NCBI GenBank assembly: GCA_021234155.1
Contig: JAJEKV010000070.1
Coordinates: 5,484,754-5,548,753 of the forward strand
Length of the DNA stretch: 64,000 nucleotides
Origin: Isoetes taiwanensis
Taxonomy: Eukaryota > Streptophyta > Lycopodiopsida > Isoetales > Isoetaceae
Direction: 5' to 3'
The position numbers were made by a program, and so were the translations under genes. Positions 53,511-64,000 of the stretch are shown here, one piece after another (the stretch's first letter is position 1; each line of letters begins with the position of its first letter). Below the pieces are notes generated by a model, which saw nothing but the letters and a program-made list of their open reading frames with translations, ran no database searches and was not told the DNA's origin.

Positions 53511-56500
53511 TGGTGCAGTCCCGAAAAACATTAAGCTAAAATAATTATTTTTTTCCAATTTTTTCCATTTACTTTAGCCAATTTTTTTTTAAAATGTGCT
53601 AAAAAATCGCCAAATAGCTAAGTTTAGCCCTTAAATTATTTCATGGTACTAGCAATTATGTTATTACATTTATTTCACACGAATGAATGACGCTATCTAC
53701 ATTTCAAGTCATTTTAAAAGACGAAAATTGGTCGGCTAAAATGTTAAAAGATAACAACTATGCTAACTCCATGAAATGAGTTACTCAGACAGATATGTTT
53801 CATCCATGCCCCCCCCCCCCCCGCACCCTAAAAAGGTCGCATTAGCTTATTTACTTTACTTCATTTTATTTGTTGTATGCACTCCAACTTATTTTAACAA
53901 TTCAAAGTTGGTTGATAGAAATATTAAAAGATAATGCAACTATGCCCAACCCATTATGAAAACACCGAACTTGCATCTGTCCCTTTTGCCCAACCCATTT
54001 TGAAAACATCGAACTTCCATCTGCCCCCTTTGCACCACCCCATCGGTGCGTAACTTGTATAATTATATATACAAGAAATTTATCGCTGCGGCCAAGGCCG
54101 CCGCGAACATTTCTTTTGTCCTACTCGTGACAACGGAGGGCTTGTATTAAGTCGAAAGAAACTCAGCTATGGACTTGTGAAATTGAACTAAATGTGTCAA
54201 TCCTTTAGGCATGAGTTTGTTTTATATGCATGTCTAATGTCTTTTATATATATCAATGTGAGTTGAATTATTTCAATTTTTGTTTTCCTAGACGAGTGCA
54301 TGTTTGCTAGTGATTTAGGAAATTTTAAGTTCAATTATCACATGGCCTAGGCTAGGTGTCATGGATAATTATTTTTTTCATTTAATTGTTTGAACAATTT
54401 GTGAGATTAAGTTTTGGAAACGGGAAATGCTGCAAGTACTTGGCAACCTAACAATCAAGGGAGCCAATATGATTCAAGAGGCCTTTGGTATCAAGAGGCT
54501 AATTCAAACAAACTCTTATGGAAAGTTGTTAATGGTGATGCTACAGCTGTCAGATCCCTTTGAGTACTATGTCTAGCCCTACTCTGTGCTCCGAATACCC
54601 AAGATCAAGGGGACTTTGTTTTTCTAAAACATTCATACCATTTGATGCGAATGTACAGGAATCTAATCATAGCTAAATTGTTCAGATATCTCGTCCGTAC
54701 CATTGTGAATTGTCCAATGGCCCTTTAAGTGCATGAAAAGTAATAATCCTACCCTATTTGAAAAAGCAGACAACCATTTTTCATGCATGAAGACATTATA
54801 ATAGGTAGGAAGACAACCATTTTTTCATGCACGAAGAAAGTATAAGACAATATAAGAGGTTGTTAATGGTGATGCTACAGCTGGCACAAAGTAGATAACC
54901 CATGGTTTGCATGCCCACAATGTTCATTAAAAAATGCAGCATTAATTTTACACATCAATACTTTTCTCACTATCGCAATAGCAACCAAGCTACTTGGTTG
55001 GCTCAATGTGTATATCTGGTGTTTACCACTTCACCATTCAGCAAGCCATCGCAAAATCTGAATTGCAATACCTCAATAAATTTATATTAAAATAAAATGG
55101 CGTAGCAAAGTTTCTTTGCCGGACGCACTAAGTCGCCACAACTTATCAACAAATTAGTAATAGATGACATTATACGACCAGTACTTGTTACAAAAGGTAT
55201 ACAACGCGATGTAAAATTCATCCGTTCCTCGATCCATATGTATAGACACATTCAAAGATAACATTAACTTACATTATCGGGAATAACAATGCAAAATCCT
55301 TACCCTTAAATGATTGTCCCAGCTTCCCCGCACGGATGGCGATCCCATCGAAGAAACCCGCGCATAACTAATCCGGTTTTGACGCTCATTGGAATTGATC
55401 ACTTTATGAATCTCGTGGAAACAATGGACCAAGTCATAAGAACGTCTTTGGGAAAGGGAGGCGTGTTCCCAAAGATAGCAACGGAAGGTCGGGATTCCAC
55501 GTTCTAGTGCAAAACTGTATTTGTGCCTTATGGGAATCTCGGGGAGCAAATGACATTGTCAAAATATCTTTCCCTAACAAGTAAGCTCCAAAACTAGCAA
55601 CCCGAAAGCAATGCCAAGTTGTAATAGTAGTTTATACATGAATAATGCTAACAACAATAACGTTAAAGGTAAAAAAATGCCGGCAATGCATCGACTAGAA
55701 ACTCACTCTGCAACCAAAGATCCGTAACGTGCAAATTTCACCCGGTTCCAAGGGGAATATATTGCACCGGTTCTCAATGTTTTAAGCACCCACATGTTGA
55801 GTGAATAATATGCTATATCTGTAAATAGCCTATGTAACCCAGGAGAACAATTTTGTATTGAATGGCCTTATTCTTAGGCAATTTTGTGTTTTGGGTCAAG
55901 AATACATGTAGCTTTAAGGAAGAAAGTTGTAGCGAGAATACGATAATAAAATAGGTATCGCAGATTACTTAGAGAATGCTAATTTAGCCTTATGGTTCAT
56001 AAATCATGTGCCCCCATATCATTCTAAGTTCTAATTTTTACTACATCAGCGGATCTTATCCTTTGGGTTCTATGCAATTCCCATAATAAATTAGTCTCGA
56101 ACCCTCCAAAATCCATATGACAATTTGAGGACATTTAATCATGTGAATATGAGAGATGATAATTATGTGTTTTCTTTGATTGCAAGGTCATGCATCCCAT
56201 TTGATGCAGAAACAGAAGCAGAGCTAAGCTTAACAGATTTCTTCAACTGGTTGGTCGGAAGGAGAATGTTGGGGGAAAGCTACATGGTTTCCTTCTTCTT
56301 ATGTGGAACGCAAACAAAAGGTTCCTGCTAGCAAGGTTTGTTCTTACTGCTATCCGGTTCTATTGTGAACTTGTCTACATCAGAATCCATCCCCCATTTG
56401 CAGGCTTCAAACACCCATACTATAAATATTGAAGAACAAAGATAGAAAGCTTACCGGAACTGACGAAGAAGGGTGAAGATAAATAGTTTTGGCAACTGCA

Positions 56501-56784
56501 CAGGACTCATATCTCACTGCTTTTGACCGCCTGCTTCCATCTCCACTCTCTTTTAAATGCTCGTTTGCGAGCAGCAACCATGCGCCCATCCTGCACATAT
56601 AGCCTGTTGGAGAATTTTCTCTTGCTCAGGTTTTAGTTGCAATAGACTTTCTTGCCCATGGTTCAGAAAAACCCAGTCTCATTGCTGCAAACAAACCTGC
56701 GCTTCCTGTTCCCTATTTACTGTCGACATAGGATGTCCTATTTAGCCTATCCAATCCGGCGATCCAAGAAGAACAGGGCAGAAT
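53511..56784. other. Mostly featureless DNA with small duplications
   Basis: Holds a run of 14 C (53809-53822), a 42-bp tandem duplication (gcccaacccatt, about 53945-54030), a near-palindrome cttgtata...tatacaag (about 54056-54080) and duplicated blocks gttgttaatggtgatgctac (54525 and 54861) and agacaaccattttt (54767 and 54810). Short frames at 55274-55549 (minus) and 56125-56331 (plus) are unassigned. Confidence 0.5.
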
Positions 56785-56968
56785 CCTCCGAATCTGCTCA
56801 GAAATGTCCATAAAAACTTGGCATTTAAACGGGAGCCTATCTGCCAGGCCTTAGATGCAAGGCTGATCCGCATCTGCTCAGAAATGTTTTTATGGAGATT
56901 CATCCACAAATGGATTTAAACGCGAACCTATCTGCCAGCCTTCAGATTCAGATGCAAGGCTGAAAGAA
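56785..56968. repeat. Tandem duplication of about 90 bp
   Basis: Two units share tccgaatctgctcagaaatg/tccgcatctgctcagaaatg, atttaaacg-gagcctatctgccag and agatgcaaggctga. No coding role was recognised. Confidence 0.8.
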
Positions 56969-57834
56969 GCTTCGAACCCTAGCAACGGATTTGGACTGCG
57001 TATCCTTTTCAACGTGTCTTCTTGCCATGTTTTTAAGCACTTTTTTTAATCTTCCATATTTTTTCCCCCGGACAAACTTAAGGACAGGTGTCACTTATAT
57101 GAGAACGAATATAGGATAATATTCTCAAAGCATCTTCCCTATAGCAATTATATAGTTTAGATATAAGAGATATGCTCTTCCTCTCAATACCATGCCTTAT
57201 TGGTTTTCTTTACCATATATACTACTTTTCTTTAAGGTAACATGCGCTATGGTTTACGCTATGGTTTACGTGCACATTAACAAATCTTATTTTACTCCGT
57301 TCTGTTCTATTCTATTCTCTTCTTGTTTTTAAGTAGATGAAAGGGACTATAATGCCATTCTTAGTTGTACCTGTGGATCGCACACAAACTCAAATCTAGA
57401 TTTTGTCAGCAAAAAATGCCGCCCTTTGTCTAAACTAAACCGGATTTTTGACATATGGGATGTGGCAAGCATGCAAACTTCTTGAGTTTAGGAGAAGGAA
57501 AGAGGCCATTATCAAATATAATATAGTCGTGAAATAGGCCAACATAACCTTCGCCTACTTTTAACATTAGGAATGCTCTTCTACTCTTTAAAATATCAGT
57601 TAACCGAAACATAATAGCTTTCCTTAATCTCTAGGGGTGCTAAACATGCTCATATTCTCTTCTAGATGCTGGTCATACTAATATTGGAATATAATAGTTA
57701 AACCTGGTAGTGTGGAGATTCTTGAGATCATCCATATAATGTGGCATAGCTAAATACTCATCCTTATAAACCGAACATTACATACATCAAGGCTGCACAA
57801 AAAGTTCCACATTAATGGTCAAGATTGAAAGTGA

Positions 57835-58879
57835 TATCAGCAAATGTAAAGCAGAGTCCTCCCCTCCATGGTGGGTACCAGTGGAATTGCACAATAAACA
57901 AGGCCCATTAGGTTTAGTGGCTGACGCGAGGATTGTGAAGAGATGGAAAAACTGTGGTATACATTCCTGTGCTCAGTGGTATATGGGAGAGCACCTGGCC
58001 AGTTGGGAAGCATTTCAAGCCTGTTTTGGTTTAAAGGAGGCAGACAAGATAATTTGGGAATGTGTGGCTTCCGTACTCCCAAACACAATAAATAGAGGAG
58101 ATCAAAGTCCATGGGTCGTACATCCTTCAATACAGCCTAACAAGTTTGTGAAGTCATGCTACAGTAGTTTGAAGACTAAGGGATTTCTTCCAGTATCTCC
58201 CAAATGGGAGCTAGTGATCACGGAGGACATCCTTAAAAACATCCGAGAAACGCTATTGAAATTCCTCCCTCCACGAATCAATGCCTTTTTTGGCAAGTGA
58301 TCCACAGGGTCCCAAGGGTCAACCATCTAGTCTCCAAATGGGACAATAACGTGAGCCCACTTTGCCCTATGTGTGAAGAGGAAGAAGAATCTATAGAACA
58401 TTGTGCGGTGGAATGTGGGATTTTGCAAAGAAGTATGGGCCCGAGTCCGGATAGGTTCCGAATACCCCTTAGGAACCAAAGAATTGCTGCTAGAATTCTC
58501 CCTCCGAATGGTGTCCCAAGAAGAAGATTTCTTTTCACATAGCCAGGGCCTGGACGATCTGGTCAATATGGAAAAGGAGGAATGCCCGAGTCTTCGCTGA
58601 GAATCAGGAGGTATTCATATCATCAACTCAGCTACTTCACCTGGTACTTGAAAGACTTAAAAAATTTAGGCTAGCTTTTAAATGTGAAGAAGAGGTAAAG
58701 GAAGAAATATGGGGCACCTATTTTAATCTGGTCTAGGTTGGGAAAGAGAATAGTACAAGCTGGAGCTACGTAGCTACCCCCATCTCATATTCGTGGATGG
58801 GTGCATCTCTGCCATGTGGCTTTGTATCATTCTCTCTAAGTAAATAAAATCTTTTTTATCCCTCAAAAAAAAAAAAAAA
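57835..58879 (+). mobile_element. LINE-D: 5'-truncated L1-type insertion with target duplication
   Basis: Flanked by aagattgaaagtga at 57821-57834 and 58880-58893, with 17 A's at its right end. The empty site is present in the sister copy near 63163-63180 (gtcaagattgaaagtgacta). It encodes the C-terminal end of an L1 polyprotein: KWELVITEDILKNIRETLLK, then an RVT zinc finger (LCPMCEEEEESIEHCAVECG) and a WSIWKRRNARVF-type end, with a frameshift between. It is a typical 5'-truncated retrocopy. Confidence 0.95.
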
Positions 58880-59231
58880 AAGATTGAAAGTGACTAAAGC
58901 CCATATACTCAATTTTAGAAATACTAGTTTTGTAACTTGGAAGAACAAATGCCAATATACATGGGGTATAAGACGGAATTAATGAACATTTTGTTATGCA
59001 AAATTTTTATCAACTTTTTAACTCTATAAAATGTTACTAGGTTCAAACATCCTCGGAACCCTCGACATGGTGGAGTTCTCAATTATGGCTGCAAATATCC
59101 CCTTCATTCGTGATGCTTCTATCCTTCACAAAATAGGCAAGGTTGTGATACGAGCTAACCAATCAAGGGATCCTTATCCAAGTACTGATACTGGTGTCCT
59201 ACTCGATACGGTGAGAAAGCAGTGGAATACC

Positions 59232-59328
59232 GATATTGCCGCAATCGTTGGTAAGACTCATGATCTAGCACTTATGATCTAGCACTAAGTGCTAGATCAT
59301 GAGTCTTACCAACGGTTGTGGCAATATC
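59232..59328. repeat. 42-bp inverted repeat created inside exon 2 of copy 1
   Basis: The left arm (59232-59273) is normal exon sequence. The right arm (59287-59328) is its reverse complement with two mismatches. The 13-base spacer atgatctagcact repeats part of the arm. The sister copy (63541-63573) lacks the right arm and spacer, so they are an insertion. Confidence 0.95.
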
Positions 59329-59822
59329 CTGGGGCAGTCTTGTAGTTAATCCTGGGGCAGGAGGTGGAATCGCTTGGGTTGGAATGGTGGGCACTTCAAA
59401 TGCATATTCTGCAAATGGGGCCGACAGAAATGGCGACTTCTCTGTCATTTGGCGCCATGAAGCGGGCCATAATTGGGGTTCTAGTCACTATGAAGGAGGA
59501 GGACATCCAGAAGGTCCTACCATAATGTCTGACAACCAACTATCTCGATTTTCATCTTCTGAACTAGCCAAGATTTTGCGTTATAAATCCAAACTTTGAC
59601 TTCCAAGTATTTCTTATCCTCGGCCCCCTCGTGCAAATATGGATATTGCTGAAAGCTTTCCATGCTCTATCATTGTCAATGCTCTAGCCAATGATTTGGA
59701 TGCAAATGTGAAAGGATTGCAAATCATCTCTATTCAAAATCTTGCAGCTACAAATAGCATCATTCAAATCTCAAACAATCAGGTCCTTTATACACCATCC
59801 TTAGCAGCCGGCCTCATCAGGG

Positions 59823-60003
59823 CCGATCGAGCATCTTATTTAACAACCACCGTCATGTTTGAACCATAATGAAATAAAAAAAACTCCATGTACTTTTTCT
59901 CTCAATGTGGCTTTAACATGACACTCACTAAAAAATTCGTTGAGTCCAAAAAACCTCGTGTATTTTTTTTTGTTCAAACACGACAGTGGTTGTTAAATAC
60001 CAC
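59823..60003. mobile_element. MITE, second copy
   Basis: Terminal inverted repeats resemble the 28056-28237 element (tatttaacaaccaccgtcatg at left, reverse complement at right) with internal similarity (caatgtggctttaacatgac, inverted relative to the first copy). No convincing 9-bp target duplication flanks it. It covers the end of protease copy 1 and precedes exon 1 of copy 2. Confidence 0.85.
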
Positions 60004-60011
60004 GATCGGAC

Positions 60012-60112
60012 TCCACGGAACGTGGAACATGGATAGCAGAACGTGGAACGTGGATAGCAGAACGAGGATAGCAGAACGTGGAACGTGGAACGTGGATAGC
60101 AGAACGTGGGGA
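60012..60112. repeat. Minisatellite of GGAACGTGGATAGCAGAACGT units
   Basis: About 100 bp of imperfect tandem units (ggaacgtgg, atagcagaacg) between the MITE and the start of protease copy 2, roughly 50 bp upstream of its ATG, so it lies in the presumed promoter or 5' UTR. Confidence 0.9.
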
Positions 60113-60160
60113 TAGGCTGGGTAAGATAAACTGACTGTAAAAAGCGACAGAGGATTTCTC

Positions 60161-63100
60161 ATGGGATTCAAAATGCCCAGAGCATTTCTCATGGGATTGG
60201 GCGTGAGGGTTTTGCTTCTCTTAATTTGTGTGGGTAAGATTGAGGTTGAGGGGAGATGCTTTCAGCCAGAGAGCTTCATCCAAATCATAGGCAAAGGGGA
60301 CGACATTGTGGAGGTGGATTTTAAGCTGTTTCCGATCCGAAGCCCCAACTTTGGCGTGTTGGTTGAGCAGGCAGATGGCAGCTTCAAGGCAACGGACGTT
60401 CCGGCTGAGCGGACATACCTGGGCAGCGTTAAGGGGCAGCCCGGGGCCATGGCATCCGGCCTCATCACGGCCGACGAAACTCTGCTCTGCCGGATCAGCT
60501 TCGAAAATGGTGACGAATGGATCAGCACTAACTCTTCCTTCTCCACCAGAGGCCTCTCCAAATGGACTCCTCAATGGCCTACCACCACAGTTCCTCCTTC
60601 TTCCTCCGATTCTGTCCTCGTTGTTGCTGAAGTTGGAGTCGATTCAAGCTTTGCCCACTACGTTGCTTCAGGTTAGTTTTCCCCTTTCCTAATCTACTTA
60701 TTTATATTACTGCTACTTATCTAAACCTAGTTTCAAATTTTTCATCTTGCCCCCCCTTTTTGCTTTTTCTTTTTCGCCATAAAATCCCATACGCGACATG
60801 TATTATTATTTATTATGGGAACTGCTTTGCACCCAGCAGCAATGGGATTTTTTCATGCCAGTTGTTGACATTCAGGCGAAAAGCAAAAGCTTTTCTTTGA
60901 AGCAAAGTTTGTGTCCAGGGATGCGAATCTATAGATAATTGAAAGAGCAATTTTATAGAGAAAGAGCTTGCCCGATTCATCCCAGCGGGACAATAGCGCT
61001 GGGATGGCAATTCCATATAAGAGAATGCCCTTTTGGGCAACATTCTGGGTCTGGAAGCCATGCCGACATGCGGAGTGCAAAGGCGTGGCTGACAGACCCT
61101 GAATATTGCCCAAAATGACATTCTCTTAACGTGGATGCAACTTAGGTTGCATTCTACTCTGAAATCAGGGTAAAAACATCAGAATCGGGGGTAGAAACCT
61201 TAATGATTGGTGAAATTTTTTAATATTCCCTTACTCTGCGTTGATTCAAAATGAGACGTGCTAGTCAGGTTGAGAACGTCTATATGCATATGTTTTATAC
61301 AAATTAATATCATGCATTCCCATGTCAAGATCTCAATAGCTTGGACATACCACATCATCGTTTGTAACATTTTCTTTTTGTTTTTCCTTAACATGTTTAA
61401 CTTTGGTATTTCATAGTAAAGAAAAAAATCAAAGACTAATATAAGACCAGAGATAGAAAAGGATGCTTCAAATTCTAGGAATCACAAGTTAATTATGCAA
61501 AAGGTTCTCTAGATTCTTAAGGTGATTCCCCTAGATTTCTAAAGATTATCCCAAGATTTCTCTAGACTCCTCAAGATTCTATGTAGATTCTCCTAGGTTC
61601 TACAAAGATTCCATAAAATTCTCCAAGATCCCATCAAGATTCCTTTAAAGTCTCAAAGATTTTGTGAAGATTCCCTTAGATTTCCATAGATTACCAAAGA
61701 TACTCTTTAGATTCCCCTAGATTCTCTTGAAATTCCCCTAGATTCCCAAGTATTATCCCAAGATTCCTCTAGATTCCCCAAGCTTCTATGTAGATTCTCC
61801 TTAGATTTTCTTAGATTCTATAAAGATTCCCCTAGATTCTCTTCTGACTCTCTAAGATTCTCTTGAGATCTTATGAAGATTTCTTTAGATTCTCGTGAAT
61901 TACCATTGATTCCATGAAATTCTAAGATTCCAAGAAGATTCTTGGAATTCATCATATTGGTTCCAACTGCGACTAAAGATACCAAGGCATGAATCCAAAG
62001 GTATGGGTCCCACCTTCAGCCGACCCCTCTATTGCAAGTTATAGCCATTTGACGGCAACGTAGAAAAAGAAGCTTCCTAGAAAGTCAACCATAAATGCTT
62101 TGCCACCTCACTACCTTTTTATTAAATGGTGCCACCTCACCTCCTTTAATTTAAAAAAATGCAATTTAATAAAAAAAAAAAATTGGTTAGTATTTCTCCT
62201 CCCCCTTTTGGTCTAATGGCTAAGACTTGCTACACCAAATCCACCTTTTTATCGACGGCTAAGATCAAATTCCCAATCCGACGGCCTGGATCAAAAGCCC
62301 CAAATAAGGGGGCTGCTTGAGGCATCACAAGGTGGCTATATGTACATCGTCGATCTAACACGTGCGACAACCCAGGCGACGACACCTCAATCTCCACCCA
62401 CAAGGGGGCTGCTTGGGGTGGATCCACGTGGCACTGTCTCAACTGTCGATCTCAGATCTGGATGGCCCAGACAAAGACACCTCAAATACTGGACCACTGG
62501 ATAAGGAAGGAGCTTAAGTGGTGGTTCAATTCGGGCCATCGAGATCAGATCTGGACGATCCAGATGGCTTATAGAATTGTATATATATAAGAGATATGCT
62601 CTTCCTGTCAATACCATGCCTTATTAGTTTTCTTTACCATATATACTACTCTTCTTTAAGGTAACATGCGCTATGGTTTACGTGCACATTAACAAATCTT
62701 ATTTTACTCCGTTCTATTCTATTCTCTTCTTGTTTTTAAGTAGATGAAAGGGACTATAATGCCATTCTTAGTTGTACCTGTGGATCGCACACAAACCTCA
62801 AATATAGATTTTGTCAGCAAAAAATGCCGTCCTTTATCTATACTAAACCGGGAAGGGAAGAGGCCATTATCAAATATAATATAGTCCTGAAATAGGCCAA
62901 CATAACCTTCGCCTATAACATTAGGAATGCTCTTCTACTCTTTAAAATATCGGTTAACCGAAGCATAATAGCTTTCCTTAATCTCTAGGGGTGCTAAACA
63001 TGCTCATATTCTCTTCTAGATGCTATATTGGAATATGATAGTTAAACCTGGTAGTGTGGATATTCTTGAGATCATCCATATAATGTGGCATAGCTAAATA

Positions 63101-64000
63101 CTCATCCTTATATACCGAAGATTACATACATCAAGGCTGCACAAAAAGTTCCACATTAATGGTCAAGATTGAAAGTGACTAAAGCCCACATAGTCTTCAT
63201 CTCACTCAATTTTAGAAATACTAGTTTTGTTTAACTTGGAAGAACAAATGCCAATATACATGGGGTATAAGACGGAATTAATGCACAATTGTTATGCAAA
63301 ATTTTTATCAACTTTTTAACTCTATAAAATGTTACTAGGATCAAACATCCTCGGAACCCTCGACATGGTGGAGTTCTCAATTATGGCTGCAAATATCCCC
63401 TTCATTCGTGATGCTTCTATCCTTCACAAAATAGGCAAGGTTGTGATACGAGCTAACCAATCAAGGGATCCTTATCCAAGTACTGATACTGGTGTCCTAC
63501 TCGATACGGTGAGAAAGCAGTGGAATACCGATATTGCCGCAATCGTTGGTAAGACTCATGATCTAGCACTTGTAGTTAATCCTGGGGCAGGAGGTGGACG
63601 CGCTTGGGTTGGAATGGTGGGCACTTCAAATGCATATTCTGCAAATGGGGCCGACAGAAATGGCGACTTCTCTGTCATTTGGCGCCATGACGCGGGCCTT
63701 AATTGGGGTTCTAGTCAATATGAAGGAGGAGGACATCCAGAAGGTCCTACCATAATGTCTGACAACCAACTATCTCGATTTTCATCTTCTGAACTAGACA
63801 AGATTTTGCGTTATAAATCCAAACTTTCACTTCCAATTAGTTCTTATTCTCGGCCCCCTCGTGCAAATATGGATATTGCTGAAAGCTTTCCACGCTCTAT
63901 CATTGTCAATGCTCTATCCAATGATTTGGATGCAAATGTGAAAGGATTGCAAATCATCTCTGTTCAAAATCTTGCACCTACAAATAGCATCATTCAAATC
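60161..64000 (+). CDS. Metzincin protease copy 2: exons 1 and 2, runs off the window
   Basis: Exon 1 (60161-60671) encodes a signal peptide (GLGVRVLLLLICVGKIEVEG), a propeptide-like region (TYLGSVKGQPGAMASGLI, as in reprolysin propeptides) and the start of a catalytic domain (VLVVAEVGVDSSFAHYVASG). It ends CTTCAG|gttagt in phase 1. Intron 1 is about 2.67 kb (60672-63338), holding the AGATTC repeat and the SINE-like element. Exon 2 starts 63339 after ttactag and joins in frame (ASG-SNILGTLDMV). Exon 2 has no stop to the window end and carries the Met-turn IMSDNQ and a VCBS/cadherin-like tail. The zinc motif is HDAGLNWGSSQ: the catalytic Glu is Asp, and two of three His ligands are Leu and Gln, so a normal protease activity is unlikely. 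It would be a secreted protein. Start alternatives at 60173 and 60191 keep the signal peptide. Confidence 0.85.
61497..62171. repeat. AGATTC-rich repeat, copy 2 (empty site for LINE-F)
   Basis: Matches 30119-30771 plus 35687-35712 and runs without interruption through cacctcctttaatttaaaa near 62137-62155. It lies in intron 1 of protease copy 2. Confidence 0.85.
62187..62575 (+). mobile_element. SINE-like repeat, copy 2
   Basis: Same element as 49082-49479, with the same A-box-like and B-box-like strings near its start; preceded by a run of A's that ends the AGATTC repeat. It lies in intron 1 of protease copy 2. Confidence 0.65.
62586..63338. repeat. Duplicated 3' part of protease intron 1
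   Basis: Aligns with 57161-59040 minus LINE-D, with small indels (for example copy 1 repeats cgctatggtttacg and has about 40 extra bases near 57450). This sets the left limit of the tandem duplication. Confidence 0.85.

Larger units (their letters stand above)
57161..59880 (+). pseudogene. Metzincin protease copy 1: intron end and exon 2, no exon 1
   Basis: Duplicate of 62586-64000. Exon 2 starts after ttactag at 59041 and encodes the catalytic domain of a secreted zinc metalloprotease: NILGTLDMVEFSIMAANIPF, then a complete metzincin motif HEAGHNWGSSH (about 59456-59488) and a Met-turn TIMSDNQ. A linker (RPPRANMD) and a tail (IIVNALANDLDANVKGLQII...NNQVLYTPS) follow; the tail resembles the bacterial cadherin-like/VCBS repeat (VLANDxDxDG...TYTP). 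The copy has no visible exon 1, a 1.05-kb LINE in its intron, a foldback insertion inside exon 2 (59274-59340) that breaks the frame, and a stop after KSKL at 59600. Its end is covered by a MITE. It is therefore a pseudogene, though its zinc site is intact. Confidence 0.85.

Noticed and set aside
59031-64000. Bacterial contamination or assembly chimera as source of the protease sequence
   Set aside because: The two copies have matching introns with GT-AG sites, plant LINE, MITE and SINE-like insertions, and a diverged relic at 28.3 kb.
1-64000. CRISPR arrays, operons, ribosome-binding sites, phage genes, rRNA
   Set aside because: None seen; the tandem repeats lack CRISPR-like equal spacers and the gene structure is eukaryotic.

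Overview
This window reads as nuclear DNA from a land plant with a large, transposon-swollen genome. The evidence is GT-AG introns, plant-type gene remnants (LRR receptor kinase, PPR protein, the CIP111/AFG2 AAA-ATPase, F-box/LRR), a chromovirus fossil, several LINE families, Helitrons, SINE-like repeats and a MITE. I cannot name the species. A seed-free plant such as a fern would fit, but that is inference. Intact host genes are few.

Layout. 0.2-3.0 kb: broken Ty3/gypsy chromovirus with a 3' LTR. 3.0-3.5 kb: a Helitron 5' end with a polypyrimidine tract. 3.5-11.8 kb: mostly unassigned AT-rich DNA with one LINE 3' end. 11.8-17.5 kb: a 5'-truncated LINE split by a 3.06-kb Helitron carrying exons of an AFG2/CIP111-type ATPase. 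17.7-28.4 kb: a nested nest (old duplicated repeat > LINE 3' end > 7.9-kb Helitron > 6-kb LINE), then a MITE with a 9-bp target duplication and a relic of a metalloprotease first exon. 29.4-36 kb: a second, uninterrupted copy of the old repeat, an AGATTC-rich repeat and a 4.9-kb LINE. 36.7-37.1 kb: the first two exons of a small plant gene. 40.0-45.5 kb: a Rep-helicase Helitron coding unit on the minus strand, followed on the same strand by an unassigned lysine-rich frame and a GIY-YIG endonuclease domain. 46.4-47.9 kb: LRR-kinase and PPR pseudogenes. 48-57 kb: SINE-like elements, minisatellites and an F-box/LRR relic. 57.2-64 kb: tandem copies of a secreted metzincin protease gene.

Most insertion claims rest on internal evidence, because the window often holds both an occupied and an empty copy of the same site. 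Helitron H2 sits exactly between A and T of a LINE tail whose undisturbed version occurs in another LINE here. The 4.9-kb LINE has its empty site at about 62.14 kb. The LINE at 57.8-58.9 kb has its empty site at 63.17 kb. The MITE has an empty counterpart at about 29.98 kb.

The two candidates for undescribed biology are (1) the Helitron-like unit with a catalytically complete GIY-YIG domain downstream on the same strand, and (2) the tandem, intron-bearing metzincin genes with a bacterial-looking architecture, where one copy keeps the zinc motif but lacks exon 1 and the other keeps exon 1 but has lost three key active-site residues.
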